Position numbers and translations under genes: made by a program
The notes under the pieces: model-generated
Told to the model about the DNA's origin: nothing
The model's database searches: none
What the model saw: only the letters and a program-made list of their open reading frames with translations
NCBI RefSeq assembly: GCF_958450345.1
Contig: NC_088784.1
Span: 43,524,278-43,588,277, forward strand
Source: Calliphora vicina
Lineage: Eukaryota > Arthropoda > Insecta > Diptera > Calliphoridae
Length of the DNA stretch: 64,000 nt
Direction: 5' to 3'
Part shown: positions 11,070 to 23,387 of the stretch, piece after piece
How positions within the stretch are numbered: position 1 is the first letter of the stretch
How the letters are laid out: each line of letters starts with the position of its first letter

Positions 11070-12140
11070 ATATTTTATAAAATTGAAAATTATAATTAGC
11101 AATATCTAAAAATCGTCTTTTTACGAAAAAGAACTTTTTTATTGTAGAAAATTAAAATCTGTAGGGTATCAGAAATAATGTTTGTTCTACGACATTTTTA
11201 TTTCTGATTTTTTTAAAAAGAATTTCAAAACCTTTCAAAAGAGGTATCTGTGACGAAATTCTGAAAAAATAAGGAATTTAGACGTAAAAGTAATAAATAT
11301 TACACCGAATCTGTTTTTTATAATTAAGTTTATAAATATCAAACGAGTTTATTCAACGATATTAAATTTTATATATAGCAAAATTTGTCACAAATAGTTT
11401 AGATATCTATTTTTCTTCAATCATTCGAAAAAAAAAAAATCAAAACTTTTTTTCTTTTTTTTAATTTGCAAAAAAAAAAATAAAACACATTTTTTATTTT
11501 TAATTTTTTTTCTCGAAATATTGAAGAAGTAGCTATTTGGAACAAATTTTGCTAAGAACAATAGGTAATAAGTTTGGCCAAAATGTAAAATGTTTAACCC
11601 CTCTAACTCAGGGAGTTATTGCCCGATCCTGTTCAAAAATTCTATATAAACTATTATCCAATTGGAATAACCTTGCTGCATATTTCATCCCGATCGGAAG
11701 ACATCGGTTTTAACAATTTGTTCACTTCACATGAAATCCCCCATATAGGTACAGTAGACCGTACCTCAAAAAAATAATCCCCATTCACCCCCTAATATAA
11801 AGTATTCTGCAAGGCAGTCATTATCAGTCGGATTTATTGTATGATATATCAAAATATGATATAGCACAAAAACGGATGAAGAGTCGAAACTTTGCACACT
11901 GGGCAAGAACTTCAATATCTAAAATTCCACTGAACAGCTTAACAATGCAATGCTTAGTTTCTGAGATATTTATAGCGTAATATCAAAAAAACTAAGACTA
12001 ATTTTTTTTAGATTTTTTTCAATTTATGTCCGAACAAAACATTCTATCGTCAAGCGGTTGGCGGAATTTTAGATTTTTAAGTTCTTCCTTAGTGTGCAAA
12101 GTTTCGAGCAAATTTCTTTAGCCGTTTTTGTGCCATTTGG
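11070..12140. repeat. Dispersed repeat family R, copy 2
   Basis: This parallels 1955-3430 and 4370-4640: TTTTTTATTGTAGAAAATTA, GGTATCAGAAATAATGTTTG (the uninterrupted LINE target of copy 1), CACTTCACATGAAATCCC, GTACAGTAGACCGTACC, GCACACTGGGCAAGAAC and CTATCGTCAAGCGGT. The right part is an inverted pair: 11868-11935 is complementary to about 12062-12140 (ACAAAAACGG...GCCGTTTTTGTGCC). No transposase is visible. Confidence 0.6.
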
Positions 12141-12690
12141 AATATAAAGTTGTGATTTTTCCATATTCACATAATTCATTCAACAATTTTTTTTCAGTGT
12201 ATTGATAAATTATGTATCTTAAACGAAAGATTGATACTCCAGCTAAGTATCCCAAAATTAAAAAGAATTGTTTTATGTTATTAAAAAAACTACGACGTCT
12301 AAATATAAAAACCATGATTTATATGCAAATGCCGGACATTACATATGTGTAAACTTAACTGTTTTGATTTGGCTTTTCTGGAAAAACGAAAAATCGAAAA
12401 TTTTTTTTGACCAGATATTTGTAATATTGGGGTCATAATTACCCTAAAAAAGTTTTTTTTTAAATAAATAAAAATTTTTTCTCGGAGCGAAATGGGTTAG
12501 TTGGAAAAAACGTTTTTTTTTTTGATATATTGCTAATTATAATTCTTTAAATTTAAATTCATTAATGATATTAGAATTTAAGTAGTATTGTGAAGAGCAA
12601 AATTTTCCGTAGTTGTAGTGTATAATTACGGAAAATTCAAATCTCAAAAAGACTATTGAAAAAATAAACAGATTATTAAAAATCGTTTCG
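12141..12690. other. AT-rich intronic sequence
   Basis: Poly-A/T tracts and no supported feature. It may be decayed repeat flanking the Tc1-like relic that follows. Confidence 0.3.
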
Positions 12691-12699
12691 AAGGAAACC

Positions 12700-12910
12700 A
12701 AACGAAATCTTTGGTTGATTCATAACTGTCCCAAACTTATAGAAACTCCTGCACAGAGCCCAGACTTTAATGCAATTGAGCATCTTTGGGAGGAATTAGC
12801 TAGGAGAGTGCATCAAATAAAATTTAACACGTTAATTCAGATAAAAGGGTCCTTACTGGAAGCATGGACCTAAAATGAGCCGGAAGTATGCCAAAATTTG
12901 GTAAAACCGA
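12700..12910 (+). pseudogene. Tc1-like transposase C-terminal fragment
   Basis: The + frame reads WLIHNCPKLIETPAQSPDFN, then AIEHLWEELARRVHQI, KFNTLIQIKGSLLEAW, a stop, then NEPEVCQNLVKP. This is the end of a Tc1-family DDE transposase: the AQSPDxNxIEHLWxEL block with the third catalytic acidic residue, followed by the LxEAW helix. The first two catalytic Asp blocks are missing, and an in-frame stop follows LEAW. It is a dead relic. No clear terminal repeats were matched. Confidence 0.8.
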
Positions 12911-14837
12911 TTTTGGTTTTTATGCAAAAGTTTACAGTTTCAATAATGCAAATTTTAGTTTTAGTTATTTTTTATAGATATAGGTATGTGGTGTGTAAAT
13001 AGAAGCGAAAACACCATTTTTTTGGTACATCCTTTTATATTTAGAGCACATTTATATCAGATAAACTCTTGTCCGATTTTGCGATTGAGTTCCGTATGTG
13101 AAAAATATTACTGTGATTAATCGATAATTTTCTTGTGTTGTAATTGTATATGTTTATTGCAAACTTGGTATTGTCAATGTAGAGAAGTATATTATCCATT
13201 GTTCTGGTGATACATAATTTCTGGAATTTTGTGTTTGTCGTTTTTTTTAAACATTATTTACATGTTTAAATGTAGATACACATTATGCTCGAGTAATTAA
13301 ATAGAAAACGATTCGTCGTAAACTTTTTAAGTCAAACATAATGAATTGTTCTCTAATTTGATTACCATAAGACTTAAGGGTTAGCCGACCTTAACGGAAC
13401 AGAACAGCTGATCCTTTTTGTTGTGTGTAAAGTAGTTAGAGCAGTAATAGTGAAAAATTTAACGTAACGTAACTGTAAATAAAGTATAATTTCCTGTGTT
13501 GATTTTTTAAAGCAATTAAGCGAATAATTATTCGTAAGAAATTGTTCGATTAATCGAACGATCATTATTTGAATGAATGAACCCTAGTACATATGTACAT
13601 TATGGTGTCCCTTATAAAAATTATAAATCGTTAAAATTTACATTTTTAATCCTGATTTAATTTTGCTTAGAATCGAAAACATATTTTTTAAAATTTTGTT
13701 AAGGTCCACCCTAATTTACACTGTTTGCAGATTTGAATTGCACTTGCTGCAGGTGGCGCCATTGTGTGTTGACCGTTTAAATGTATATTTTTTTAGTACG
13801 AGTGCATGGATGAAAGTATCAGATCGCATGGTATCGTTTAGTTTATTAAAGTAGATATAAGTGTGTAGTGCGTTGTGGATAAATGACGCACATACATACA
13901 TATGTATGTATAAAGTTTTCTCATAAGACATTGTAGTTTTATGACTGTTAACTGTTTCTTGTTTTCATTGCCGCAATGTACTCGTATGAATGAAATTTAA
14001 TAAATGACTTGGTCATGGTCTTGAAAGACAATACAAAGCAAAATATAGCGACAAAGAGTCCTGCTAACAACAACAACAATATTAACTAGAGTATGGTAAC
14101 AATCTCATTGTCTGTCCACCAGTAAGTGATTAATAGGTGCACTAAGAGGCGGGTGAAGATGATATGGGAATTTGATTAAAATTGAAAATATTTACGAATG
14201 ATTCTGGTTTTTTGGTGTACTTAATTAGCATTGTTAATATTCCCACTAGCAATTGTTTATTCTATTTAAAATGTTCATTCATTTGGAGTTCATGTTGCGC
14301 TTCTTGATTATCAAGAGTTGAATGTAGTTCTTAACAAGTGGTGGCCTGTCTCTGTCCATGGCTGGCGATTCTTAGTGGATTTAAATTTCGTGCCGCAGGT
14401 GCTCCACAGAAATAGCTTCAATGTCATAAATTTACAGATGACCATGTTAATGGCAATGACGATTGTTGTGTTTTAAACTTCCTGCGGTAGACTACAAACA
14501 CAGCTTGTGTTTTCTCCCATTTTCTCAATTATGTATGTGAGTCCATGCGTTGTGTTGTCAAAAGTTTCGTTTTGCTAATGATTACCTGTTGTAGTTGTTC
14601 TCTATTCACATCCATGCAAACCTAAAGTACGGGTGAGACCACAACCAAATAATGAACAATTATGGATGACAGTAGAGTTTTTTTAATAGTTTTAAGAAGT
14701 GGTGACATTTAGTTAATATTAACAATGAATTTGTATTTACATAACAACCTATTTGATGTTCTTATATGTACAAAAAAATTATTATCTAATAAATAATATA
14801 TTATTGAATGCCATTTCACTTATTAGAAGCAATGTAA
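12911..14837. other. Intronic sequence, largely featureless
   Basis: Seen: a palindrome GTTCGATTAATCGAAC near 13543-13558; a palindromic ATACATACATATGTATGTAT near 13890-13910; and a possible short TA-flanked element at about 13602-13712 (TGGTGTCCCTTA...AAGGTCCACCC). No coding frame is supported. Confidence 0.35.
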
Positions 14838-15098
14838 CGTTGAATCGAATTTTTTTGGAAATAAATCTGGCATTTCTAAACGGCTGGTCCGATCGGGATA
14901 AAATTTAAGTTGGTGTAGCCAAGGAGTATTAGAGTTTAAGTTATTAAAATGGGCCCTACAAATAATCCAGGGGCGGCGCTATGGGGGCTCAAAGTAGGGT
15001 AAATTCGACATGTAAAATTTTTAAACACGTACCATTTTTTTGTTTCCCATCCGCTTTCAAAGAATTTTATATTTTTAAAAAGCGCTCGGCTAGATCTT

Positions 15099-15288
15099 GC
15101 CACTTTAAAACTCCGTCCTTCAAAAATATTGCACTTTTTCATACTAAATTTTTTTTATAAATTTTCTTAATATTTTATTCAACACAAATCATTGGTTCTG
15201 ACTCAGTTACATTAAGAAAATTTATACAAATTCTTTAGTATGAAAAAGTGCAATATTTTTGAAGGACGGAGTTTTAAAGTGGCATATT
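15099..15288. repeat. Internal hairpin of copy B
   Basis: Arms of about 70 bp carrying CACTTTAAAACTCCGTCC and TTGCACTTTTTCATACTAAA on the left, and the complement of both on the right, flank a ~45-nt loop. Copy A holds only one degraded arm (around 4870-4945). Confidence 0.65.
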
Positions 15289-15744
15289 TTTGAATCTAAT
15301 TGAGATATTGACTTGAAATTTTTTTTGTAAGACCAAAAATTAACTTATCTAAACAAAACAATATAGCTCGGAATAAATGTGGATCAAATTGTTCCTAATA
15401 TTTGCAATCCTATTTTGATATAAATTTTAGTTTTAGAAACTCAATGAATATGTAATATGTAATAAAATCTTCATTTATTAACGAAACTCAATGAAATTTT
15501 TTAAGTTTCTCATCCTAAATAACAAGGTGTAAAAAAACTTTTTCAATTTTGTCTATAGGGTCCACATTTTCTTCGGGGCTGGGAAAATACTTTAGGGATA
15601 AATAGGGAACACATCAGGGTTTCCAAAACTGCTTTCTGTTTTTTGATCCCAGCTTTGGGATTTTAGAACATGTGGCCCAAAGTTGAAATTTTGATAAAAA
15701 ATAGGTCAATTTCCAAAGGGCGTAGGGCCAACATGTTCGAAAAA

Positions 15745-15840
15745 TAGGACATGTTTTTTATACCAAAATCTTTTCCGCAAAGAAGCTTTAAATAGGACAT
15801 GTTTTTTATACCAAAATCTTTTCCGCAAAGAAGCTTTAAA
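15745..15840. repeat. 48-bp tandem duplication
   Basis: Two near-identical 48-bp units begin TAGGACATGTTTTTTATACC at 15745 and 15793. Copy A has a single unit, so the duplication happened in copy B. Confidence 0.85.
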
Positions 15841-16109
15841 GAAAAACATTAAATTCTTATATGTTCTTAAAGAAAGTTGTTTTTTAATAAAAAAAAGAGT
15901 TATGTCACCTTTTTGTCCAAAAAACAGCAAAAATATACTATTTTTTGAATTTTTAAATTGAAAATCTGTTATTTTTGGATTCGTAATTGACATTGCTCTG
16001 AAATCTTTTGTATGTTGTTGGTAATTTAGTTGTCTAACTAACAAAAAAAATTCGAGTCCATTCAGTCCAAATGTGCTCCCTATATTTTTAAAAAAGCGGA
16101 CCAAGGTAT

Positions 16110-17955
16110 TTTTTTTTTTTTTTTTTTTTTTTTTTCAGTATCTTTTTTCTTTATTGAATCTTTCTTTTTAGAAATTTACAAATAAGTATTCAAATCTTAA
16201 CCTAAACTAAAACTAAAGTTGTTATTGCCGCTGCAATATCCAACATGAGTGCTCGATGATTATCTGGCCAGATCCAGTGTTTCCAATCGCCTCAGTCGTC
16301 TATGACCCTCAAATGACAGCAACTCCCTGGCGAGGGGGTTTGGATGTTCCATTAGTTTTGAAATGTATTTTAGGCTGGAGAGTTTGATCTCCTCGCGTAT
16401 TATGGGGACATTGAGATCCCTATGAATATTACTATTGCGAATGTACCATGGGGCACCTGTTATTGTCCTTAACAGTGCTGACTGCTTTCTTTGCAATTTT
16501 TCAACGTTAGATGAGGAGGCTGTTCCCCATAGCTGAATGCCGTATAGCCATATCGGTTTTATAATTGTTTTGTACAAAAGCACTTTGTATTCCAAGTCTA
16601 GGACAGACCGTGGGCCAATTAACCAGTACAGTTGGACTGACTTTAATTTTATTTGCGTAACCTTGGCTTCAATATGGTGGGACCATGTTAAACGGCGATC
16701 AAGATGGATACCGAGATATCGCACATGGCTCTGTTCTGGGATTTTGATATTATTTATCTGTATGGAAGGGCAACTTTCTCGTCTTAAAGTAAATGTAACG
16801 TGAATACATTTTGTTGCATTGACCTTAATTTTCCATTTGTCCAGCCATTTTTCCAAATCGCCGATGTGAGACTGGAGTTGTTCAGAAGCTATTACGGGAT
16901 TTTCATGTGTACTTAAAAAAGCGGTATCATCCGCAAATGTAGATGTGTGAGTCAGTGCGCTCGTGGGCATATCTGCAGTATATAAAATATATAGGAACGG
17001 CCCTAGAATACTTCCCTGTGGTACACCAGCGGATATTTTTCGACGTGTTGAGATCACATCCTTTGATCTGATTTGGAAAGATCTTTCTTGTATGTAATTT
17101 TTAAGCAGTTTATGTACGTTCGCAGGTAGTAATCTAGTAATTTTGTGTATTAGTCCATCGTGCCAGACTTTATCGAAGGCTTGAGATATGTCAATAAATA
17201 ATGCGGAACAATACTGCTTGCTCTCGAAGGTTTTCCGAATAAGTGTAGTTATCCGATGTACCTGTTCGATAGTACTATGTTTCCTTCTGAAACCAAATTG
17301 ATGGTCAGGAATAATGCAATTTTCGTCAAGGTGCACTATAAGTCTCTCAAGTAACAACTTTTCAAAAAGTTTTGAGAATATTGACAATAGGCTAATGGGA
17401 CGGTATGATGTCACTTGAGTGACATCTTTTCCCGGTTTCGGTATCATAACTATATCAGATATTTTCCATGAGGATGGGAAATATCCAATACGTAGTATTG
17501 AGTTAAATATGAACAAAATAATTCTCAGTGCTGAGTTGGGCAGATTACTTATCATCGTGGTAGTAATTTTATCTATACCAGGTGATTTTCCAGCCTTAAG
17601 ACCTTTGACCGTCGTCCTCACGGCAGAGAACCGGAATTTTAGTGGGGCTGGCACCACATTATTTATGACATTATCTCTAATATATGAATTTGTATCATTT
17701 GGGGTAAATACATTCTCCAAGTGATTGGCAAATGCTTCGATTTTTTCTGAAGTATTTTTTGCCCATTCTCCGTTCTGAAGGCGTATGGGCGACTCATATA
17801 CAATAGGGCATTGCATATTTTTCACAGCTTTCCAGAGACTATATTCTGTGTTCTTAGTAGGGTCTAAGTTTCTAAGATAATTTCTCAGGTTAGATTCTTT
17901 ATTAATCTTTAAGGCGACGTGAAGTCTTCTTTGGCACTGATTAAGTTTAGCCTTT
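16110..17955 (-). mobile_element. 5'-truncated Jockey-type non-LTR retrotransposon
   Basis: This element is inserted on the minus strand inside Transib-like copy B. A 10-bp TSD ACCAAGGTAT flanks it (16100-16109 and 17956-17965). The 3' end is a run of ~27 T on the + strand (poly-A tail), preceded by ~120 bp of 3' UTR. The 5' end stops within pol, upstream of the RT domain, so ORF1 and the endonuclease are lost. This is the usual outcome of incomplete target-primed reverse transcription. The intact frame and clean TSD indicate a recent insertion. Confidence 0.9.
16260..17955 (-). CDS. Reverse transcriptase domain of Jockey-type LINE (partial pol)
   Basis: An uninterrupted frame of about 565 codons ends in TAA (16260-16262 on the + strand). 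It has no true start: the first codon read is TTG in the target duplication and the element itself is cut off there. Residue positions: about 120-150 KGLKAGKSPGIDKI; 185-200 SYRPISLLSIFSKLFE; 222-235 FGFRRKHSTIEQVH; 254-268 LFIDISQAFDKVWHD with catalytic Asp near 257; 310-320 SAGVPQGSILG; 340-349 TFADDTAFL with the FADD catalytic pair; 415-428 VRYLGIHLDRRLTW; then YKTIIKPIWLYGIQLWG and LQRKQSALLRTITGAPWYIRN near the C-terminus. These are the ordered motifs of Jockey-clade RT. It would copy element RNA into DNA at nicked target sites, but lacks its endonuclease and promoter, so is presumed inactive. Confidence 0.9.
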
Positions 17956-18325
17956 ACCAAGGTATGGCAAAATTTTAAAATTTAAATTTTGAAATGCCTA
18001 TAACTAGGGAATTATAAGAGATAAATAGCACACGCAAGCTATTCCAAAAATATAAAATTCTTTGAAATCGGATTGGAAACAAAAAAATGGCACGTGTTTA
18101 AAAATTTGACATGTCGAAGGTACCCTACTTTGAGCCCCCATAGCACCGCCCCTGGATTATTTGTAGGGCCCATTTTAATAACTTAAACTCGAATACTCCT
18201 TGGCTATGCCCAATTCAAATTTTATCCCGTTCGGATCAGCCGTTTAGAAATGCCAGAATTATTTCCAAAAAATTTCGATTCTGCCCCACTGTGCGTTGGT
18301 TGGTATCTTATATGCTGTTTTTATA

Positions 18326-18430
18326 ATACAAGCGAGTACTTTGAGTGGAAAAGAAAAAAAAGTACTCTATTTTGTAACAAAAATTTTAACAAAAACTTGT
18401 AAAATTTACACTCAAAGTACACGCTTGTAC
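18326..18430. mobile_element. Short MITE with ACAAGCG ends
   Basis: Inverted ends of about 20 bp (ACAAGCGAGTACTTTGAGTG and, in complement, ACAAGCGTGTACTTTGAGTG) are bounded by TA on both sides. About 100 bp, no coding sequence. TA flanks suggest a Tc1/mariner-type origin. Confidence 0.55.
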
Positions 18431-18584
18431 GCACATACAATTTTCTGAAAATAGGCGAATTCACTCAATTGTGAACAAATTTGAAAATAATTCATCGATT
18501 TTTAGGATCAATATCTCTTTTGTTCCTATTAAATATAGCTTTACGATAAAGCAATAAAACTAAACGTTTTCGATTTTTCATTAT

Positions 18585-18930
18585 TTTTTTAAAACAACAA
18601 AATTGGATATTTTCACATAAAAAATATATTTTTTGTTTCAATTTGTTATTATAACTCCGAAACTACTGAGCCGATTAAAACGCAATATATACATATGTGA
18701 AAATTTGTACATAGCATCGGGAAAATGTTTCAAAATTCAATCAATCGAAAGAAGAACATTAACTATGTATATCAAACAAAAAGTTAAATTTTGTGAAAAA
18801 GAGCGAATTCGATTTTTTATGATTTTTTTAATACACAAAAATTTGCTATTTTCAAGTAAAAAATATATTTTTGGTTTCAATTTGTTATTATAACTCAGAA
18901 ACTACTGAGCCGATTAAAACACAATAGATA
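18585..18930. repeat. Direct duplication of ~100 bp
   Basis: GTTTCAATTTGTTATTATAA followed by ACTACTGAGCCGATTAAAAC occurs at about 18634 and again at about 18876, with similar AAAAATATATTTTT leaders. The spacing is about 240 bp. It may be two units of an old tandem repeat. Confidence 0.7.
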
Positions 18931-20481
18931 AACTGATTAAAGGTTATGTAAATTTTCTATGTTTACTTCAATAATATTGGACTAAGCCTTTTTGAGTTAT
19001 CATAAATTATGTGGAGAAACATCTAAAAAAATTCAAAATTTTGGAAAAAAAAATTTTACCATTTATTACTTAGGTAACCATGATGCATCAAATCTATATA
19101 GTGGTTAGTGAAGCCTTTTTCTGCTGTTGACCTGTGTTATTTACAATACATCAGGAGACAATTCTATTATTTGATTTGATATGTTTGGTGTAAATGATTA
19201 GAAAGCAGATTCCTTTTCCAGCATTATTTATTATCGTGAGTTTCACAAACGAGGCGTATATATAAGATATATTCTGATGCATCAACATTTTCAAGCTATT
19301 TATTAAATTAAAATGTTTGCGGTAGTGTCGCATGTTGTTATGTTTAATCCAAATTACGAGTATCAAAAAAAACCCTATAACTTCAAAATCAATGGAATAT
19401 TCAGTTCAGAGAATTATTTGTATTATCCACTAACAAATTTTGAGTTGTGACTGCCTTGAACTAATTGACACATACGTGTATTTCCTAGACTTAACACATA
19501 TTGACACCATAAAAAGAGGATCCTTTCCTATTTGTTACAAAGTATATAAACAAAAAATGTTTTAATTTTGAAAATAGTTAATTCTCAAATAGAAATATTT
19601 AACTCATAAATAAAAATTTAACTGAAACACACACTCACATACTATAAATTTGCCATTAATTGCTAATGCAGTATAATGATGATTGAAATTGTAAATCGTA
19701 CAACAAGTTATTTGTACTAATTTGTTGTTAACAGCGGGAAAGTTTATGTTATTGTTCCTTCATCTAATGAGCGAATAATGCGATTCAACACGCTTCAAAC
19801 CTACATACATTGCCCACTCAGTAGACCACACATTCTAAAATCCTCTTGTAAGATGGAATATTTCAATTAATTTTTATTTTTATTATCAGGAGCTCAACAA
19901 GCTTGTTTGAACATTCGCTTTTGTTTTTCATGTGCATCATTTTTATAGTTTTCAATAAAATAAGTTTTTCAAATGCGGAAAACGTTTTTTATTTGTATCG
20001 TTACATGTAATTTTAATTTATAAATAAAGAAAATCAATTAAACATAGTTTTTTTGTTGAATAAATTAAACAATTATGTTGCTAATTAGATATTTGAATTA
20101 AACTTGGTGGATATTATTAGTTTTTATTTAAATATTTAGGAAGATTCTTTGGGAAGTTTAAACATATTAGTTAAATTCTTCCAAATATGAGTATAATAAA
20201 TAAAACATCAGCTTATATATGTTGATAACAAAAATAAGAATCATAAACTAGTGCTGCAATCTTAATAATACTTTAAATGGCGATTAGTCAATCGAAAGGT
20301 TTCTAGCATAATTATGACTGAATTACTTATAGAGTGCCGCTCGAGTGTCAAAGTTAGTTAGAATCACTCCATAAAAACCATATTCTTTTTTCAGTGTACG
20401 TAAAAATATTTTATTAGTAACAATATTTTTATCTTCGAAAAAAAGCTTACAAATTAATGCCATTTTATTATATTTTTCCAG
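18931..20481 (+). other. Intron upstream of the 36-nt exon
   Basis: No element or frame is supported, except a fragment around 19105-19130 (GGTTAGTGAAGCC...CTGCTGTTGA) also seen near 40800-40835. The last bases, TATATTTTTCCAG, are a good polypyrimidine tract and acceptor for the exon at 20482. Confidence 0.5.
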
Positions 20482-20517
20482 AATGGACTTGGGCCAGACC
20501 CTCTGCCAGCAAAGGAG
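20482..20517 (+). CDS. 36-nt internal micro-exon of a host gene (candidate KLF3/8/12-like repressor)
   Basis: TATATTTTTCCAG precedes it and GAG|GTGAGT follows, both close to fly consensus. Read in phase 0 it gives NGLGPDPLPAKE (12 codons, no remainder). The next candidate exon (56993) continues the same frame without a stop. It is markedly more GC-rich than the surrounding AT-rich DNA and contains no repeat similarity inside the window. A second frame is also open through both exons; phase 0 is preferred because it yields the recognisable PVDLS motif downstream. A 36-nt exon is unusually short and could be alternatively included without shifting frame. The product is inferred from the partner exon. 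Confidence 0.68.
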
Positions 20518-21540
20518 GTGAGTATTGAATTTCTTATTGCAAAAAATTGATTTGAATTTAACGGTCTGTAAGGGCTTCTTGCAGCATTCACCATGTTTAT
20601 AAACATTTCCATCATTAGAAACTTCTACTTATCAACAATGTTGCCCATTTTCAGTAGGGAAAATCTGTAAATTAGAAGCAAAATATGAGAATGTTTTGAT
20701 GTGTTAAAAGGCCTAGATCTGTTGAAAATGATAAGAATATATCAGCCCCCATACAAATTTCGGCCTTGTACGACCTTGATTGTCAAGTTATTTTAAGAAA
20801 TATCAATTTAAAAGCTAAAATAGTATTTGTCTTGCTAATAAATATGTACATATGTTGTAATTTAAATGCTTTGAGACATACTTCTGTTCCATAATGACTT
20901 CTGTTCGAATTGCATTTTGCTTGAAATTATCGTTTGTTACTCAAAATATACTAACAAAAGATCTACGCGCTTATCGATTATTGGATGCATTAAAGAGTTT
21001 TTTATTCGTTTTTAATCATCATGACATCTTGTTCGAAATATTCAAAACATCGATATCAAAATTGTTGTTTACACTATAATGTTCAATAACTAAGTGAGAA
21101 TAAATGACAGATATGTAGCCTTCAAAATAACATATAAGTTATTAAATGATACGCCATCTATTGTAAATCTCATATTTTTAAGTCATAAAACCAATGGTTT
21201 TTTTTAAAGTTTAATTCAAAATACGTCCTGTAAAACATTATGCTCGAGTATTTTTTCTTTATCCAGCTTAAAACTGTTTGTTACAATTTTTATATTGATA
21301 TAATCCATTACAAATCTATCATATTCTCTATAAAATTACCTTAGTTTCACAATAATGTTTCCAAAAATGTGATCTACAAGTTCCTATATCACTGATTTCA
21401 ATTGCTATAACAACGAATTTCAAATTCAGTTTTAAAACATGCGAAAGAATATTGACAGCTTTCACTTCAAAATACTATATTTTCTTCGCAAATATCAAAA
21501 CAAACTTATACTTCTGAGAATCTTAGGATATCGTATGTAT
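20518..21540 (+). other. Start of the 36.5-kb intron
   Basis: Donor GTGAGT at 20518-20523. Beyond it no recognised feature is seen to about 21540, where Helitron-like repeat sequence begins. Confidence 0.5.
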
Positions 21541-22730
21541 TTTTATTATGTGCAGTAATTTTTTTAAAATCAAGCAAGTTTTTCCCGAATGTCAAAATAA
21601 TTCGAAACCTTACTCCATGTTATACAAATGCCTATATAATAGCAATATCCATACAAAATTCAGCATAAAAAAGTTTCGTGTAAAATGAAATAAAAAAAAA
21701 GATCCGCCATATTACTTCCAATTCCTAAAATCACTCAAATATGCATAAATCCGTTAAAAATTTAGTTATCGGGTTAAAATTCGACATAAAAATACGAATA
21801 TACATACAAAAAAAATTAACGTACCAAATTTTATGAAGATCGGGCCATAATTGGTCATAGCTTCAATAGAAGGACCAGATTCGAAAACACATTTATCTTC
21901 ATAAATATCGATTTCGAAGCAAAATTTTGTACAGATAAGTAATATGAATGCATAAATCTCTTATAAATATCGTAATCAGTTTGAAATGCGACATCAATAA
22001 TCCACATGGTCCGTACCACTGTGCGGGTTTAGAAAGAGTTATTATTATATCTCGGGAACTGTTAGAGATATTTTTACGAAATTTCACATGGTTGGAGCTG
22101 AGGTGTTTTCGAGTTGATTTACGTTTGTTCAGCTTCTTGGTAACCTCATTTCTCAAGTTTTTTAAAAAACATCGTCAAAATTCCATTTATGATCCGAATG
22201 AGCTGAAATTGTAAATATAAATAGTCCTTGGGAAGATCTACAAAAAATACGTTTACGTTTACGTGTAGGTTACCTCTATTAGTTGAAGAGACATACATGT
22301 TTATTGATTATTTTTTTTAATTTTGCTCGTTAACCAAAATAAATTTCTTATAAATTTCGATATCGAAGTAAATTTTACACGTAGATTTTGTGACGTAGAG
22401 TCCACAATTGGCCATTGCTCCCACATAAAATCCACTTCCAATAATAAATTCATAACGACAAGTCCTAGATAGACGGACAAATAGGATGATATTTTCCCCT
22501 TAATATTTGTTGATCAGAAATGTTTGCTACAACCAAAAAAATTTCAGAACAAAATAAGTTGTTAACTAGGTTGAATCGTTAAAATGATCCGGATCAATAT
22601 ATAGGAAAAACCAAGTTCGGACCTACAGCAGCACTGATTTTGCTCAAAAGGGTATCCAATTGTCCACATCTGCTGTTTTTATATTCTTATTGATCATAGG
22701 CAATTATTGTATGACATTTTGTCCAATATT
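21540..22730 (+). repeat. Old Helitron-like repeat body
   Basis: This carries the phrases common to the family seen at 22732 and 25118: CAAATTTTATGAAGATCGGG, CCATAATTGGTCATAGCT, GCATAAATC...CTTATAAATAT and ACATAAAAATACG. It is diverged and lacks clear ends, and may be several overlapping relics. Confidence 0.45.
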
Positions 22731-22731
22731 T

Positions 22732-23387
22732 TTATACCCTACACCACCATAGTGGGGAGGGTATAATGCGTTTGTGCAGATGTTTGTAACGCCCAAAAAT
22801 ATTAGTCTAACACCAACCTTAGAATCACTTTCTGTAAACCTTGTGCGCAGAGTAAGGGTCGCAATTTTGAAGATATTTCGATGAAATTTGGTACATATTA
22901 TTTCTTCGGCTCAAGGACCAAGCCTATTGAAACTGGCTGAAATCTGTCCATTATTTCACCTTTCACCGAAATTGGACTTTATCGGTCATAAATGTTTAAT
23001 TTATATATGTATCTCCACAAATTCCGCTCCAAATAAGTTTTATATACACAAAATGCATGTCACCAAATTTTTTTACGATCGGTCCATAATTAGTCATAGC
23101 TCCCATATAGACCCGCTTCCGAAAATGACTTTAACGTGCATAAATCGCTTAAAAATGTTGGTATACACACAAAATTCAACATAGTAAACTTTCATGTAGA
23201 CATAAATGACAAGACCTAATTTCATGGTGATCGGTCCATAATTGGACATAGCCCCCATATAAGGCCCACTTCCTAAAATCACTCAAAAATATAAATTATT
23301 GAAATTTTAAAAGAAAAATGTTTTTGCTCTTTTACTTAGTGTAGGGTATTATATAATCGGGCTTGACCGACCATACTTTCTTACTTG
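22732..23387 (+). mobile_element. Helitron/Helentron-like non-autonomous element, copy 1
   Basis: It starts with the stem TATACCCT...AGGGTATAAT and contains GTAAACCTTGTGCGCAGAGT, GAAATTTGGTACATATT and CGATCGGTCCATAATTAGTC. It ends AGGGTATTATATAATCGGGC, then a hairpin GTCGG-type (CGGGCTTGACCG), then ACCATACTTTCTTACTTG before T. A terminal hairpin followed by a few bases and CTTG/CTAG next to T resembles Helitron 3' ends and fly DINE-1/HINE elements. The family name is inference. There is no Rep/helicase frame. Confidence 0.55.

Larger units (their letters stand above)
14843..18293. mobile_element. Transib-like foldback element, copy B (split by Jockey LINE)
   Basis: The right end TTCTGCCCCACTGTG is intact. 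The left end lacks its first dozen or so bases and begins AATCGAATTTTTTTGG. A 5-bp repeat CGTTG borders both sides (14838-14842 and 18294-18298), the TSD length expected for Transib. The terminal arms (to about 15095 and from about 18040) are complementary for roughly 240 bp. Without the LINE the element is about 1.6 kb and parallels copy A (4749-5813). No transposase frame remains. Confidence 0.62.

Noticed and set aside
13602..13712. Short TA-flanked element TGGTGTCCCTTA...AAGGTCCACCC
   Set aside because: Inverted match is short and imperfect; noted within the intron entry only.
22012..22025. CCACTGTG as a fourth Transib-like right end
   Set aside because: No partner end or TSD nearby and the flanking sequence belongs to the Helitron-like repeat body.
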